Source: Noviherbaspirillum cavernae (GTDB taxonomy: Bacteria; Pseudomonadota; Gammaproteobacteria; Burkholderiales; Burkholderiaceae_D). Taken from it: DNA of 64,000 nucleotides. Positions 49,986 through 58,970 of this stretch are shown here, piece by piece. The stretch is from positions 310,001 to 374,000 of the forward strand of contig NZ_QYUN01000003.1 of the NCBI RefSeq assembly GCF_003590875.1, given 5' to 3'. The position numbers and the translations under genes are program-made. Under the pieces are notes generated by a model that was given only the letters and a program-made list of their open reading frames with translations, did not search any database and had not been told where the DNA came from. Each line of letters starts with the position of its first letter. Positions within the stretch are counted from its first letter, which is position 1.

Positions 49986-51221
49986 TCATGGCCGCAACCC
50001 CGCGCAAAGCGCATCGAACGCCTGGCGGTATTGCGCGGCCAGGGCTGCGGCCTTGCGCCGGAGTGGTTCCGCATCGGCGCTCAAGGCATGCAGAATTCCG
50101 GCGGCGATGGCATGCACTTCGGCGGTCGCCGGCATGCCCTCGTCCCAGGTGTCGGCATAAGCACGCACCTTGTCCACGCCGCCTGGTCGCGCCGGATGCC
50201 GCAGGTTGATACGCGGCAGCGCGTACGCCATGGCGACGATTCTGCCGTGCAGACTGCTGCCGCAATAGGCATGACTGCGGGCGAGCAGCGCGCAGATATC
50301 CCACAGATTCAGCGACGCGAATATCCTGCTCGCAGGCGCATGCATGCGCTGCGCGACACGTCGGTAGCAGGCAAGCTCGTCATGCCATGGTGCCGCGCCG
50401 GCGCGGAAAAACACGATGCCGTAACCAGTGGCCGCAGCGACCTGATCGAGTTGCGCAGCGATCTCCCGCAGCGTCGCATCATCGCCGTAACCGGCGCTGA
50501 ACTGGACCGCGATGTATCCCCGAGGAAAAATCGTTCTCATCCGGGCGACCTCGCCCGCATCGGCGCGTTGTCGAATTCTTGCATCGAACAGATCGGCGAC
50601 CATCACTGCCGGATCGGGCATGAGCCGCGTCGCGATGCCATGCGCCTGCAGCAGCGTCATGCTCTGTTTCTCGCGCACGCCGACGGCATCGGCTGCTCGC
50701 AGCCTGGCGAGGATCTCGGCACGCATCATCGCATCGCATTCATCGATCTCGACACCGCCGATGGCGTTGTGAATCATCTGTCCGACGTGCGGAAAGATGT
50801 CCCGCGACAACACGTAAGGTGCCAGTGCGTCGAGCCCGATCATGCGGCGCGCCCATGCCAGCCCGTCCTGTCGATTGCCGTCGTATTGCGCGACGATTGA
50901 TCGCGCGTGGCGCGGCGTCTGCAGCATCACCGCCGCCTGCCACGCATCGCAGCCGAGCAGTTCGCCGCCCGCATGGATGACATTGACTGCGCAATGCTGC
51001 CACTGCGTCGCAAGACGAGCAATCGCCTCGACCCGATGCCCGCCCTGGTTGCGCATATCCCGCTCCGCCAGTCCGGCGAACACGATATTTTCATCATTCA
51101 GCAACGCAGCGGCAATGTGCGGAAAAAGGAGGTCGCCGAAATTATGGCGATCGAAAGCGCCAAACAGGATGGTGGGACATTCCTGCGCGACGAGCTCCCC
51201 CGGCATCGCTTCATGGACCAT
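49986..51221 (-). CDS. Polysaccharide pyruvyl transferase family protein
   Basis: The 411-residue protein (start ATG 51221 likely, ATG 51206 possible) resembles CsaB/WcaK-type pyruvyl transferases, which add ketal-linked pyruvate to surface sugars. It has LFGAFDRHNFGDLLFPHIAAALL at the start, AIGVREKQSMTLLQAHGIATRLMPDPA in the middle and AYCGSSLHGRIVAMAYALPRINL near the end, where the SLHG motif is conserved. It is followed by no further polysaccharide genes. The SGNH hydrolase gene lies 61 bases upstream in the same direction. Confidence 0.85.
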   Translation of the reverse strand: MVHEAMPGELVAQECPTILFGAFDRHNFGDLLFPHIAAALLNDENIVFAGLAERDMRNQGGHRVEAIARLATQWQHCAVNVIHAGGELLGCDAWQAAVMLQTPRHARSIVAQYDGNRQDGLAWARRMIGLDALAPYVLSRDIFPHVGQMIHNAIGGVEIDECDAMMRAEILARLRAADAVGVREKQSMTLLQAHGIATRLMPDPAVMVADLFDARIRQRADAGEVARMRTIFPRGYIAVQFSAGYGDDATLREIAAQLDQVAAATGYGIVFFRAGAAPWHDELACYRRVAQRMHAPASRIFASLNLWDICALLARSHAYCGSSLHGRIVAMAYALPRINLRHPARPGGVDKVRAYADTWDEGMPATAEVHAIAAGILHALSADAEPLRRKAAALAAQYRQAFDALCAGLRP

Positions 51222-51282
51222 GTTGTGGCGGCGGGTGTGACCCCGACCTTGCGTGAGCCTCGCTGGATTTACCGAACCATCG

Positions 51283-52071
51283 TCAATGTGACCCATGTGA
51301 CGCAAGGCCGATTGCATCACCCTCGCGCTTGAGCAGAGTGCGCTCACGGCGCTGCAACGCACCGGTGTCGGCAACGGCCTTGACAGCGGCGGCGAGAAGC
51401 GCCGCATGTTCTTCCCCGGACAAGCCTCCCGGCGCCATGAGCCGCTGCGGCGCTTGCCCGAACAGGACGACATGGAATACATAGGCAGCCAGATACGATC
51501 CGAGGATCGATGGATGGCTGTCGTCGCTTTCGTACAGCGGGATGCCGGGATCTGCCTTTCGCGCGAACAACCATGCGGGACCGACCGGTGCCACACTGAT
51601 GCCGGGCTCCTTGCCGATGCTGTCGTATGCACGGTTCAACTCAGCCTGCGTCTGCGGCGCATGTGCCCTTGCCCATGTCAGGTACAGGATTGTTTTCGCG
51701 CCGGCGGCCTTGATCCTTTCATGGAACAGACGGATCGCATGCCGCGTCGCCGTGGGCTCGCGTAGCGGTAACAGGCTGTGCTCCTGCAATACGACGTAAT
51801 CCCATTTCCCCCGCCCGATCACCGCCTGCGCCTGTCCCTTGTCCCAATGCGACTTCAGGCTCGCGCCGCCGACCGCAATCGTTTCGGCTTGCACCGGCCT
51901 TGCCACGCCGCTGACGGAGGCCAGGCGCGCAAGCAGCTGCGGCATGTCGTTGTAATACGTGTAACTGTTGCCGATAAAGAGAATCCGCATTGGCGGCAAT
52001 TCGGCAGGCGCTGTCTGCGCCACGGTGGACACAAGCAATGCCAATGACAGGAAAAGAAGGCGGACAATCAT
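51283..52071 (-). CDS. Secreted SGNH-type hydrolase
   Basis: The 262-residue protein has a signal peptide (MIVRLLFLSLALLVSTVAQTAPA) and an SGNH hydrolase fold. Block I is ILFIGNSYTYYNDMPQLL with the Ser nucleophile in GNS. Block III is YVVLQEHSLLP. The late DSHPSILGSYLAAY carries the Asp-x-x-His pair (DSHPS). It is likely an esterase acting on acyl groups of a cell-surface or external polymer. The pyruvyl transferase gene next to it suggests a shared role in surface sugar modification. Confidence 0.85.
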   Translation of the reverse strand: MIVRLLFLSLALLVSTVAQTAPAELPPMRILFIGNSYTYYNDMPQLLARLASVSGVARPVQAETIAVGGASLKSHWDKGQAQAVIGRGKWDYVVLQEHSLLPLREPTATRHAIRLFHERIKAAGAKTILYLTWARAHAPQTQAELNRAYDSIGKEPGISVAPVGPAWLFARKADPGIPLYESDDSHPSILGSYLAAYVFHVVLFGQAPQRLMAPGGLSGEEHAALLAAAVKAVADTGALQRRERTLLKREGDAIGLASHGSH

Positions 52072-52183
52072 GTTTTCACCGAAAGGATGGCGCGAGTCGC
52101 AAGCAGAGAATCGCCTCGCAACCGGTCAACAAGAAATGCATTCAAGGTAACGCCGAAGCGCGCATGCATGAACCGAGCACATC

Positions 52184-53065
52184 TCAAAACTGCCCGCTCC
52201 GCGCTGCCGTCTTGCACCTGCCGGCGTACCACGCGGCGAACTCCGGTTCCGGCAAGGGCTTCGCGAAGTAGTATCCCTGCGCCATCTGGCAGCCGAGCCG
52301 CTTGACTTCGCGTGCCGCTTCGCGCGTTTCAACGCCCTCCGCGATCACCTTCAAACCGAACGCCTGCGCAACCGAAACGGAGGCTTCAATGATCGCCATG
52401 TCCTGCACACTGGTCGGGCCATGCGGAATGTCGCGCGCGAAAATCCGGTCCACCTTGATCGCATCGACCGCGAGGTGTTTCAGATACGCCGCCGAGGAAT
52501 GGCCGGTGCCGAAGTCGTCCAGATAGAAGCGGATGCCCAGCTTGCGCAGACGCAAGATGATGCCAGCGGCGGCCTCGATGTTGTCGATCGCGACCGATTC
52601 GAGGATTTCGATCGCAAGCCTCGCCGGATCGAATGCCGGCACTCTCGTCAGCACCTCTTCCACCCGGTCGGCAAGCGTTATCGAATTGAAGTGTTCCGCC
52701 GAAATGTTGACGGAAATGACGGGCGAGATGCCCTGCGCAAACCAGATCGCGGATTGGCGAACGGCTTTTTCCAGCACGTACAGGTCGAGCGACAGCAGAT
52801 GCTCGATCGAGTGGATGCGCGGCAGAAAATCGTCGGGCGGAACAAGCCGTCCGCCCGTGCCGCGCCAGCGCAGCAAGGCCTCGACCCCGACCGGCAAACC
52901 GGTATCGAGATCGATCTTCGGCTGGTAGTGCAGATCGATGCAGGCCGGGTTCCATGCCGGTTCGGCGACGGCTGCTTTTGAATGGCTCGTCAGCACCTCG
53001 TTCAGCTTCGCGAGCAGTCCCGACAACACGCTGATTTCAGGGTCGATGCGCACACGGTTCGCCAT
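52184..53065 (-). CDS. EAL-domain cyclic-di-GMP phosphodiesterase
   Basis: The 293-residue cytoplasmic protein (ATG 53065, AAGGA ribosome site; longer frames up to 53191 are open) is essentially a lone EAL domain. Catalytic signatures are intact: VGVEALLRW (E-x-L-x-R), VNISAEHF, AIEILES, YLDDFGTGHSS, IKVDRIF, VIAEGVET and AQGYYFAKPLP. It should hydrolyse c-di-GMP and so favour motility over biofilm. The N-terminal 50 residues show no known sensor. A near-perfect LexA box lies upstream (53222-53241). Confidence 0.93.
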   Translation of the reverse strand: MANRVRIDPEISVLSGLLAKLNEVLTSHSKAAVAEPAWNPACIDLHYQPKIDLDTGLPVGVEALLRWRGTGGRLVPPDDFLPRIHSIEHLLSLDLYVLEKAVRQSAIWFAQGISPVISVNISAEHFNSITLADRVEEVLTRVPAFDPARLAIEILESVAIDNIEAAAGIILRLRKLGIRFYLDDFGTGHSSAAYLKHLAVDAIKVDRIFARDIPHGPTSVQDMAIIEASVSVAQAFGLKVIAEGVETREAAREVKRLGCQMAQGYYFAKPLPEPEFAAWYAGRCKTAARSGQF

Positions 53066-53221
53066 CGCGAATCCTTTTCCGCCATGTTTCATGTTCGACT
53101 CCAAACGGCAATCGATCCAGCGATCACCAGACAACGCGGCTTGCTTGAAAACCCTGCGCGTCGATGTTCTTGTCCCGGGAACACATTTCACTCAGAGTGA
53201 GAGTGGTTCGCGAACGCCGAA

Positions 53222-53241
53222 TACTGTAAATATGTACAGTA
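53222..53241. promoter_or_regulatory. LexA (SOS) box upstream of the EAL gene
   Basis: TACTGTAAATATGTACAGTA fits CTGT-N8-ACAG and differs from the Escherichia coli consensus at two of 20 positions. On the minus strand it overlaps a TATACT -10-like element (53243-53238). It lies 157 bases before the EAL start in a 207-base gap. The upstream gene on the same strand ends at 53273, so the EAL gene is the only gene it can serve. Confidence 0.8.
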
Positions 53242-53272
53242 TAGTGTGCGCAAGCGAATGAACAAGGCAAAC

Positions 53273-54280
53273 TCAAGGCGTGTGCAATTCACGCCACACA
53301 TCCATCGTCTGCCACTGCTGCGGCAGACGGATATCCACGCCCTCCTTCATGCCGCGTTCGTGCAGAAAGCGCATCGACACGTCGAACTTGTCCAGCGGCG
53401 GCGGCATCGGCTTCATCGGTTCGTCGGACGATAGCCAGAAATCTTCCCAATGGATAGGAATGACGCGTTTTGCCTGCACCGTCGCGACCGTTTCCCGCCA
53501 GTACGCCTCGCGGTAATCGTCAGAACGCGTACCGAGCGAGCCGATGCCGAGCATGACGACGGCGGCGCGCACATCCTTGAGTGCGCCCGGTTCAAAGCCG
53601 GCGCTGCCGTTGATCAACAGCGACTTTTTTTCGTGCTGCACCAGCACGGCGTAACTCTGGCCTTCCTTGTAGTCAGCGGCGCGTATCGGCGGCTTCAGCG
53701 GCGCTTCGATCCGGCCGCCGGTAAAGCCGGTGGGCGCGTGCTGCGATGGAAACAATGTCACGGTGAAACGGCCGAAGCGCATCGGTTCGCGCATGTTTGC
53801 GATGCGGATCTGCGACTCCGGCAAACCCCAGCCACGTCCGACATTGGCCGTCGATTCCGATCCGACCAGCAAGGCATTGGTGCGCCGCGCGACTTCCGGC
53901 GCATCCATCGCATGGTCGTAATGCGAATGCACGGGAATGACCGCCGCCAGCCTGCTCTTCATCTCCGTGATGCCGCTGCGCTGCAAGCCGCGCGCAATGG
54001 CATCGTCCTCCGGCGCGACCTGCCCCAGAAAGGTTTGCAGCTTGCCCGGCCGGGAAAAGAAACCGTCGGTCAGAATGGCGGTTTCGCCATCGTCGAGCAG
54101 CACGGTCGATACGCCCAGAAAGACGACCTTCAGCTCGGGCGAGACCGCCGGACCGCCCTGCCAGCGCAGCGCATCGTAGGGCTGCAGAGACGGATGGCGA
54201 TGCAACAGATAGGCGAGGCCAGCGGCGGCGATGATGCACAGGGCAAGCAGCAGGACAAGCAAGCGTTTGAGGATGCGCAT
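53273..54280 (-). CDS. MBL-fold metal-dependent hydrolase
   Basis: From ATG 54280 the 335-residue protein has one N-terminal membrane or signal helix (LKRLLVLLLALCIIAAAGLAYLL) and a metallo-beta-lactamase fold of the UlaG/NAPE-PLD-like group. Visible parts are VVFLGVSTVLLDDGETAILTDGFFSR, the metal motif VIPVHSHYDHAMD (HxHxDH), FPSQHAP and IPIHWEDFW. The substrate is unknown; relatives act on phosphodiesters or lactones. It starts seven bases after the chaC-like gene and is probably its operon partner. Confidence 0.88.
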   Translation of the reverse strand: MRILKRLLVLLLALCIIAAAGLAYLLHRHPSLQPYDALRWQGGPAVSPELKVVFLGVSTVLLDDGETAILTDGFFSRPGKLQTFLGQVAPEDDAIARGLQRSGITEMKSRLAAVIPVHSHYDHAMDAPEVARRTNALLVGSESTANVGRGWGLPESQIRIANMREPMRFGRFTVTLFPSQHAPTGFTGGRIEAPLKPPIRAADYKEGQSYAVLVQHEKKSLLINGSAGFEPGALKDVRAAVVMLGIGSLGTRSDDYREAYWRETVATVQAKRVIPIHWEDFWLSSDEPMKPMPPPLDKFDVSMRFLHERGMKEGVDIRLPQQWQTMDVWRELHTP

Positions 54281-54287
54281 CGAATTC

Positions 54288-55019
54288 CTATTCGATGGTA
54301 GTTGCGGGAAGTTCATGCCGCGCCGGGTCTTCGCTCGTCGCGCCCGCCAAACGCTCGGCGACGAGCTGCTGCAAGCGCCACAAATAGCGATCATGAATGC
54401 CGCGTTCTTCCAGATGGGAAACCGTGTTGTACAGATACTCCGCACACGATCCCCAATGGCCACAAGCTTGCGCGAGGATATCGACCTTCGCCTCCAGCGT
54501 CATGCGGCCGACATAGGCAGGCGATTGGCGGTTCATCACGAAGGCGATCGCGGGCAGCGTGCCCTGCGCGGTGGCAACCTTGATCCAGCGCGGCATGCTG
54601 TTGACCGGCTTGACCGTGAACTCGCGCCGGAACAGTTTCCCGAGCTGCTCGCGCAAGGTGGCGGCGGGCAGCCGATAGAGCACGCCCGTGCACTGGCCGC
54701 CGCGATCGAGCGCCATCATCAGCCCCGGCCGCTCGAGCGTGCCGCGATGGCGAAACACCTTGAAGCAGAACGAACGATGCCAGCCATGCGCGGTCGCGCG
54801 CCGCTCCTCCACAAATTCGATTTCCGGCCTCCAGATCAGCGAACCGTAGGCAAACATCCATGCGTCCTCGCCGGCGGCATGCGACGCGAGAATGGCTTCC
54901 GCGATAGCGTCGTAATCGGCGTCGGTATGATGCGCCCCCGGCTCGGGACCGGCATCCTCCACCATGGAGCGCGTCTGCGCGACCAGTCCCGCCGTCAGTG
55001 CCATGCGCCGCGTCGTCAT
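54288..55019 (-). CDS. Gamma-glutamylcyclotransferase, ChaC type
   Basis: ChaC enzymes break glutathione into 5-oxoproline and Cys-Gly. The 243-residue protein (ATG 55019) has the substrate loop WMFAYGSLIWRPEI (about 54-67), WHRSFCFKVFRHRGT, PGLMMALDRGGQCTGVLYRLP and YVGRMTLEAKVDILAQACGHWGSCAEYLYNTVSHLEERGIHDRYL, all family signatures; the catalytic Glu is expected in this latter half. Length is normal. It heads the two-gene unit with the MBL hydrolase. Confidence 0.92.
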   Translation of the reverse strand: MTTRRMALTAGLVAQTRSMVEDAGPEPGAHHTDADYDAIAEAILASHAAGEDAWMFAYGSLIWRPEIEFVEERRATAHGWHRSFCFKVFRHRGTLERPGLMMALDRGGQCTGVLYRLPAATLREQLGKLFRREFTVKPVNSMPRWIKVATAQGTLPAIAFVMNRQSPAYVGRMTLEAKVDILAQACGHWGSCAEYLYNTVSHLEERGIHDRYLWRLQQLVAERLAGATSEDPARHELPATTIE

Positions 55020-55253
55020 TTCTCGTTCTTCCTGTTCCAGACAAGTTCTTCCGATATTAACTTGGCGTTCAGACCCGACACCAACAATTTCATCTCGCAG
55101 TACCCCGCCGCCCCGGAATCCACCGCACAAACGCACGCAGATTGATCCACTGCAAATCCCCTTGCAATGAAAAATACTCTACTCGGTAATCGGCGCGATC
55201 CCGAAACAGCCCTTCCGGAAAATTCCAACAACGTCGAACATCAAGGAGACAAC

Positions 55254-56528
55254 ATGAACCTGCCGTCCCGGATTCTGCCTCGCATCCTGCACCTCTCCGT
55301 GGCCCTCGCCTGCGTCGCGCTGTCCGGCGGTGCGACCGCACAAGACAATCTCAAAAAGCTGGAAAACTTCCAGGTCACCGGCACTTCGCTGACGCTCGAA
55401 ACCGTGCCGCAGACAGGTGCCCGGGCAGAGGCGCTGAAGGCGAACCTGAAGAATATCAAGTTGCCGCCCGGCTTCAAGATCGACCTGTACGCGATCGTGC
55501 CGGATGCGCGCCACATGGCCATCGGCCCCTCCACCGGCATCGTTTTCGTCGGCACGCGCAAGACGAAGGTATGGGCCGTCACCGACCGCACCAAGACGCG
55601 CGTGGCCGACGAAGTGAAAGTGTTCTCGCCTTCGCTCAATTTCAAGGTGCCAAACGGCGTCTGCTTCTCGCCCGACGGCATCCTGTACGTGGCGGAACAC
55701 AACCGCGTGATGCAGTTCCCGGCCGCCGAGTTTTTCTATGAAGGCCCGGACGTCGCCGCCGGCGCGGTCGTGCCGCAGGGACAGCTGATCCCGGTCGAGG
55801 AAGAAAGCTTCAACCACGGCGCGCGCACCTGCCGCATCGGCCCCGATAACAAGATCTACATCACGCTCGGCAATCCCTTCAACGTGCCGCCGCGGGAAAA
55901 GCTCGCCGTCTACGATCGGGTCGGCATGATGGGCATCGTCCGCATGGACCGCGACGGCAAGAACCGCGAAGTGTTCGCCCGAGGTGTGCGCAATTCGGTC
56001 GGAATGGACTTCAACCCGAAGGACAAGACGCTCTGGTTCACCGACAACCAGGTCGACGGCATGGGCGACAACATCCCGCCGGGCGAAGTCAACCGCGCGC
56101 AGAAGGCCGGGCTCCACTTCGGTTTCCCGTGGTACGGCGGCGGCAAGGTCCGCACCGAAGAATACAAGGCCGACAAGGTGCCTGCCGACGTCGTGTTCCC
56201 GCAAGCCGAAATGGCCGCGCACGCGGCGGACCTCGGCATGACCTTCTACAACGGCAAGGTCTTCCCGCAAAAATACCAGGGCGGCGCATTCGTGGCCCAA
56301 CACGGATCATGGAATCGCTCCACTCCGGTCGGCGCGCGCATCATGTTCGTCCCGGTCAAGGCGGACGGCACCGCCGACAAGGCGGAAGTGTTTGCCGAGG
56401 GCTGGCTGACGCCGACGCACGAATACCTCGGCAGACCGGTTGATGTCGCCAACCTCCCCGACGGCTCCCTGCTCGTGTCGGACGACTATGCCGGCGCGAT
56501 CTACCGGATTTCGTATGCGGCGCAATAA
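55254..56528 (+). CDS. PQQ-type (sorbosone-like) sugar dehydrogenase
   Basis: From ATG 55254 (AAGGAGA ribosome site) the 424-residue protein has a signal peptide ending GATAQ and the six-bladed propeller of soluble glucose/L-sorbosone dehydrogenases. Matching parts are KLPPGFKIDLYAIVPDARHMAIGPSTGIVFVGTR, KVPNGVCFSPDGILYVAEHNRV, TCRIGPDNKIYITLGNPFNV, EVFARGVRNSVGMDFNP and QHGSWNRSTPVGARIMFVP. It oxidises an unknown sugar or alcohol in the periplasm. The overlapping cytochrome c gene is the probable electron acceptor. Confidence 0.9.
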   Translation: MNLPSRILPRILHLSVALACVALSGGATAQDNLKKLENFQVTGTSLTLETVPQTGARAEALKANLKNIKLPPGFKIDLYAIVPDARHMAIGPSTGIVFVGTRKTKVWAVTDRTKTRVADEVKVFSPSLNFKVPNGVCFSPDGILYVAEHNRVMQFPAAEFFYEGPDVAAGAVVPQGQLIPVEEESFNHGARTCRIGPDNKIYITLGNPFNVPPREKLAVYDRVGMMGIVRMDRDGKNREVFARGVRNSVGMDFNPKDKTLWFTDNQVDGMGDNIPPGEVNRAQKAGLHFGFPWYGGGKVRTEEYKADKVPADVVFPQAEMAAHAADLGMTFYNGKVFPQKYQGGAFVAQHGSWNRSTPVGARIMFVPVKADGTADKAEVFAEGWLTPTHEYLGRPVDVANLPDGSLLVSDDYAGAIYRISYAAQ

Positions 56529-56853
56529 GACGGCACGCGGCCAGCGCGGACTGGCCGCACTGTTCCTGCTGACTGCGCTGTCGCTCTCGGTCGAGGCGAA
56601 TGCGCAAGCCGGCAGGGAAAAGGCCGCCCAATGCTTCACCTGCCACGGCGCGGACGGCATTGCAAAAACGCCCGACGCACCCAATCTCGCGGGACAGAAC
56701 GAGGCCTACCTCGTCAAGGCGATCAACGACTACAAGAGCGGCGCGCGCAAGCACGAGATCATGGCGATGATGACGCGCAATTTGTCAGCAGCGGAGATCG
56801 GGCAGCTTGCGGCGTATTACAGCCGGATCGAGATTGTGGTGAAGGTGCCGTGA
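56515..56853 (+). CDS. Small cytochrome c, acceptor for the dehydrogenase
   Basis: The 112-residue protein starts at ATG 56515 inside the end of the dehydrogenase gene (14-base overlap), which implies coupling. It has a signal peptide (LAALFLLTALSLSVEANAQA), one haem site CFTCH and the distal Met region MAMMTRNLSAAEIGQLAAYY. It is a class I c-type cytochrome like those that receive electrons from PQQ enzymes. Confidence 0.92.
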   Translation: MRRNKTARGQRGLAALFLLTALSLSVEANAQAGREKAAQCFTCHGADGIAKTPDAPNLAGQNEAYLVKAINDYKSGARKHEIMAMMTRNLSAAEIGQLAAYYSRIEIVVKVP

Positions 56854-56868
56854 ACTTCTCTCGGCGCG

Positions 56869-57642
56869 CTAATTGCCCGCCTTCGCTGCACCGGCACGCC
56901 CACCCTGCGCCCCCACCAGCACCGGCGCGTCGCGATACGCTTCCGGGAACATGCGTTTCAGATTGGCGATTTTCGGCCGGTCGTACATCGCGATATAGGG
57001 CATGGCCGGATGCAGGGTTGCGTAATCCTGATGGTAGGCTTCTGCCGGATAAAACACGTTCAAGGGATTCAGTTGCGTCACGATGCGGTCGCTGAATACC
57101 TTTTCTGCGTTCAGTTGTGCGATGTATTTCTCGGCGACCTGCTTCTGCGCGTCATCCTTGTAGAAAATCGCAGACCGGTAGTGCGTACCGACATCGGGAT
57201 ACTGGCGATTGAGCTGAGTCGGATCGTGCGCAACGGAAAAGTAAATCTGCAACAACTTGCCATACGAAATCTGTTTCGGATCGAAAGTGATTTGCACCGA
57301 TTCCGCATGGCCAGTGTTGCCCTTCGTTACGCGTTCGTACCTCGCCGTCTCCTTCTGTCCTCCCGCATATCCCGACACCGCGTTCAATACGCCCCTGGTG
57401 TGTTGAAACACCGCCTGCACGCCCCAGAAACATCCACCGGCAAAGACTGCGGTTTCCTGCACCTCTTGCTTGCCTGCCGTCATATCGGCTTGCGGGGGAG
57501 GGATTTTGACGGCGCTTTCCGCATTGGCAGCCTGCATGAAGTGGAAGCCGGCAATGGCGAGCAGTGCGATCGCAATCATGCCGAGTGTCCGACTTGTCAG
57601 CAGATGCGCCTGCTTCAAATAATCACGGTTCCTTGTTCCCAT
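56869..57642 (-). CDS. msrA: Exported peptide methionine sulfoxide reductase MsrA
   Basis: MsrA reduces the S form of methionine sulfoxide in damaged proteins. From ATG 57642 it has 257 residues. An N-terminal membrane or signal helix (MIAIALLAIAGFHFMQAANA) is followed by the full MsrA domain: AVFAGGCFWGVQAVFQHTRGVLNAVSGYAGG with catalytic Cys near residue 71, TGHAESVQITFDP and GTHYRSAIFY. The helix makes it periplasmic, where it would meet oxidants outside the cytoplasm. No MsrB gene lies beside it. A palindrome 49 bases before the start may be an operator. Confidence 0.93.
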   Translation of the reverse strand: MGTRNRDYLKQAHLLTSRTLGMIAIALLAIAGFHFMQAANAESAVKIPPPQADMTAGKQEVQETAVFAGGCFWGVQAVFQHTRGVLNAVSGYAGGQKETARYERVTKGNTGHAESVQITFDPKQISYGKLLQIYFSVAHDPTQLNRQYPDVGTHYRSAIFYKDDAQKQVAEKYIAQLNAEKVFSDRIVTQLNPLNVFYPAEAYHQDYATLHPAMPYIAMYDRPKIANLKRMFPEAYRDAPVLVGAQGGRAGAAKAGN

Positions 57643-57954
57643 GGTACGACCTCGCAATGGCTGTTCAATGAGATGGAGGCAGACCCGGATGTTTGACGTC
57701 GTCAAACTTCAGCGGCCCGGACTCTCCTGGCCACACCTGCCATCAATGTCAATATAGGTCGTCAGGCGCAAAGAATCCTTACATTCCAACTGCCGGGGGA
57801 ACACCGCTTGCCTGCGGCATGAATTGATTGCAGTGATCGACGCATTCAAAAGTTCATTGCTCCGCACCAATGGAACAAGAATCAGGTCAACGCGTTTCTG
57901 CCACCGAATGGAAACCCGCATTGCCTTCCTTCATTGCCTGCTGTCATCGCAGCA
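57643..57954. other. Intergenic stretch upstream of msrA
   Basis: This stretch of 312 bases between the msrA start and the lysR stop, both leftward, contains the palindrome at 57691-57707 and presumably the msrA promoter. A short TTGACA-like hexamer (TATTGACATT on the minus strand near 57756-57747) could be its -35. No gene was supported. Confidence 0.45.
57691..57707. promoter_or_regulatory. Perfect 8-bp inverted repeat upstream of msrA
   Basis: GTTTGACGTCGTCAAAC is a perfect palindrome around one base, 49 bases upstream of the msrA ATG. It is a plausible operator for an oxidant-responsive repressor; which one is unknown. Confidence 0.4.
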
Positions 57955-58866
57955 CTACCGCATCGCCTGCGACTTGATGGACTCGATCAACTGCCTCGCA
58001 TACAGGGGAAGTGCATCAAACCGCCGCACGCAGACCACCAGCTGCCGTTGCGCCCATGCATCGGTCAGACGGAAACGCCGCAGCGCCATCGAACGCTGGC
58101 AGCGCACGGCTGCCGTTTCCGGGATCACGCCGATCCCCGTGCCGCTCTCCACCATTCTGCAGACCGCGTCGAAGCTGCGCAGCCGCACACGATAGTTCAG
58201 CCGTTTGCCGGCGCGCGCGGCGTGCGCGGCAAGATGTCTCTGCAATGCGCTGTCGCCGGCCAGGCCGACGAAGTCGCAATCGAGCGTTTGCATGAAATCG
58301 ACGTTGCGCCGTTTCTCGCGCCGCAGCTTCGCCACCAGGGGATGGTCGCGCGCGGTGACGACCACCAGGCGGTCGGGGCGCAAGGGGTATGTTTCCAGAC
58401 CGCTCGTGTCGACCGAGTCGGCAACGATTCCCGCATCCGCTTCTTCCTGCAGGATCGCTTGCACGATGTCGTCGCTGAGGCGTTCTTCCAGGTCGATGTT
58501 CACGTTCGGATGGGTCGTCATGAAAGCGCGCAGCGCATCGGGCAGAAACTCGGATAGCGCGGCGGTATTGCACAGCAACCGCACGTGCCCTTTCAGGCCG
58601 CGCGCATATTCGCCAAGTTCGCCGCGCATCCGCTCCATCTGCTGCAGCACCGCACGCGCATGATGGACAAGCGTGCGGCCGGCGGCGGTCGGTTCGACGC
58701 CACGCCGGCCACGCTCCAGCAAGGGCACGCCCAGGGCATCCTCCATCCCGCGTATGCGGGCGCTGGCCGAGGCAAGCGCCATGTGGGAGCGCTCCGCGCC
58801 CGCCGTGATGCTGCCCGCCTCGATCACGTGCAGGAACAGGCGCATGTCGGTCAGATCGAAACGCAT
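57955..58866 (-). CDS. LysR family transcriptional regulator
   Basis: From ATG 58866 the 303-residue protein has the LysR helix-turn-helix (MRLFLHVIEAGSITAGAERSHMALASASARIRGMEDALGVPLLERGRRG, about 8-55) and an effector domain beginning GHVRLLCNTAALSEFLPDALRAFMTTHPNVNIDLEE. It is divergent from the TauE-type exporter gene with 104 bases between them, so it probably controls that gene. This exporter-regulator pairing is common in Burkholderiales. Confidence 0.94.
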   Translation of the reverse strand: MRFDLTDMRLFLHVIEAGSITAGAERSHMALASASARIRGMEDALGVPLLERGRRGVEPTAAGRTLVHHARAVLQQMERMRGELGEYARGLKGHVRLLCNTAALSEFLPDALRAFMTTHPNVNIDLEERLSDDIVQAILQEEADAGIVADSVDTSGLETYPLRPDRLVVVTARDHPLVAKLRREKRRNVDFMQTLDCDFVGLAGDSALQRHLAAHAARAGKRLNYRVRLRSFDAVCRMVESGTGIGVIPETAAVRCQRSMALRRFRLTDAWAQRQLVVCVRRFDALPLYARQLIESIKSQAMR

Positions 58867-58970
58867 GTTGCCTCCATTTTTCTTGCGATTCTTCAGCCTT
58901 CGGATGAGCCGAAGGCTGACCAAGTGTAATCCACATTTTCATTTTCCGGCCGTGGCGGCACACTCGCGGC

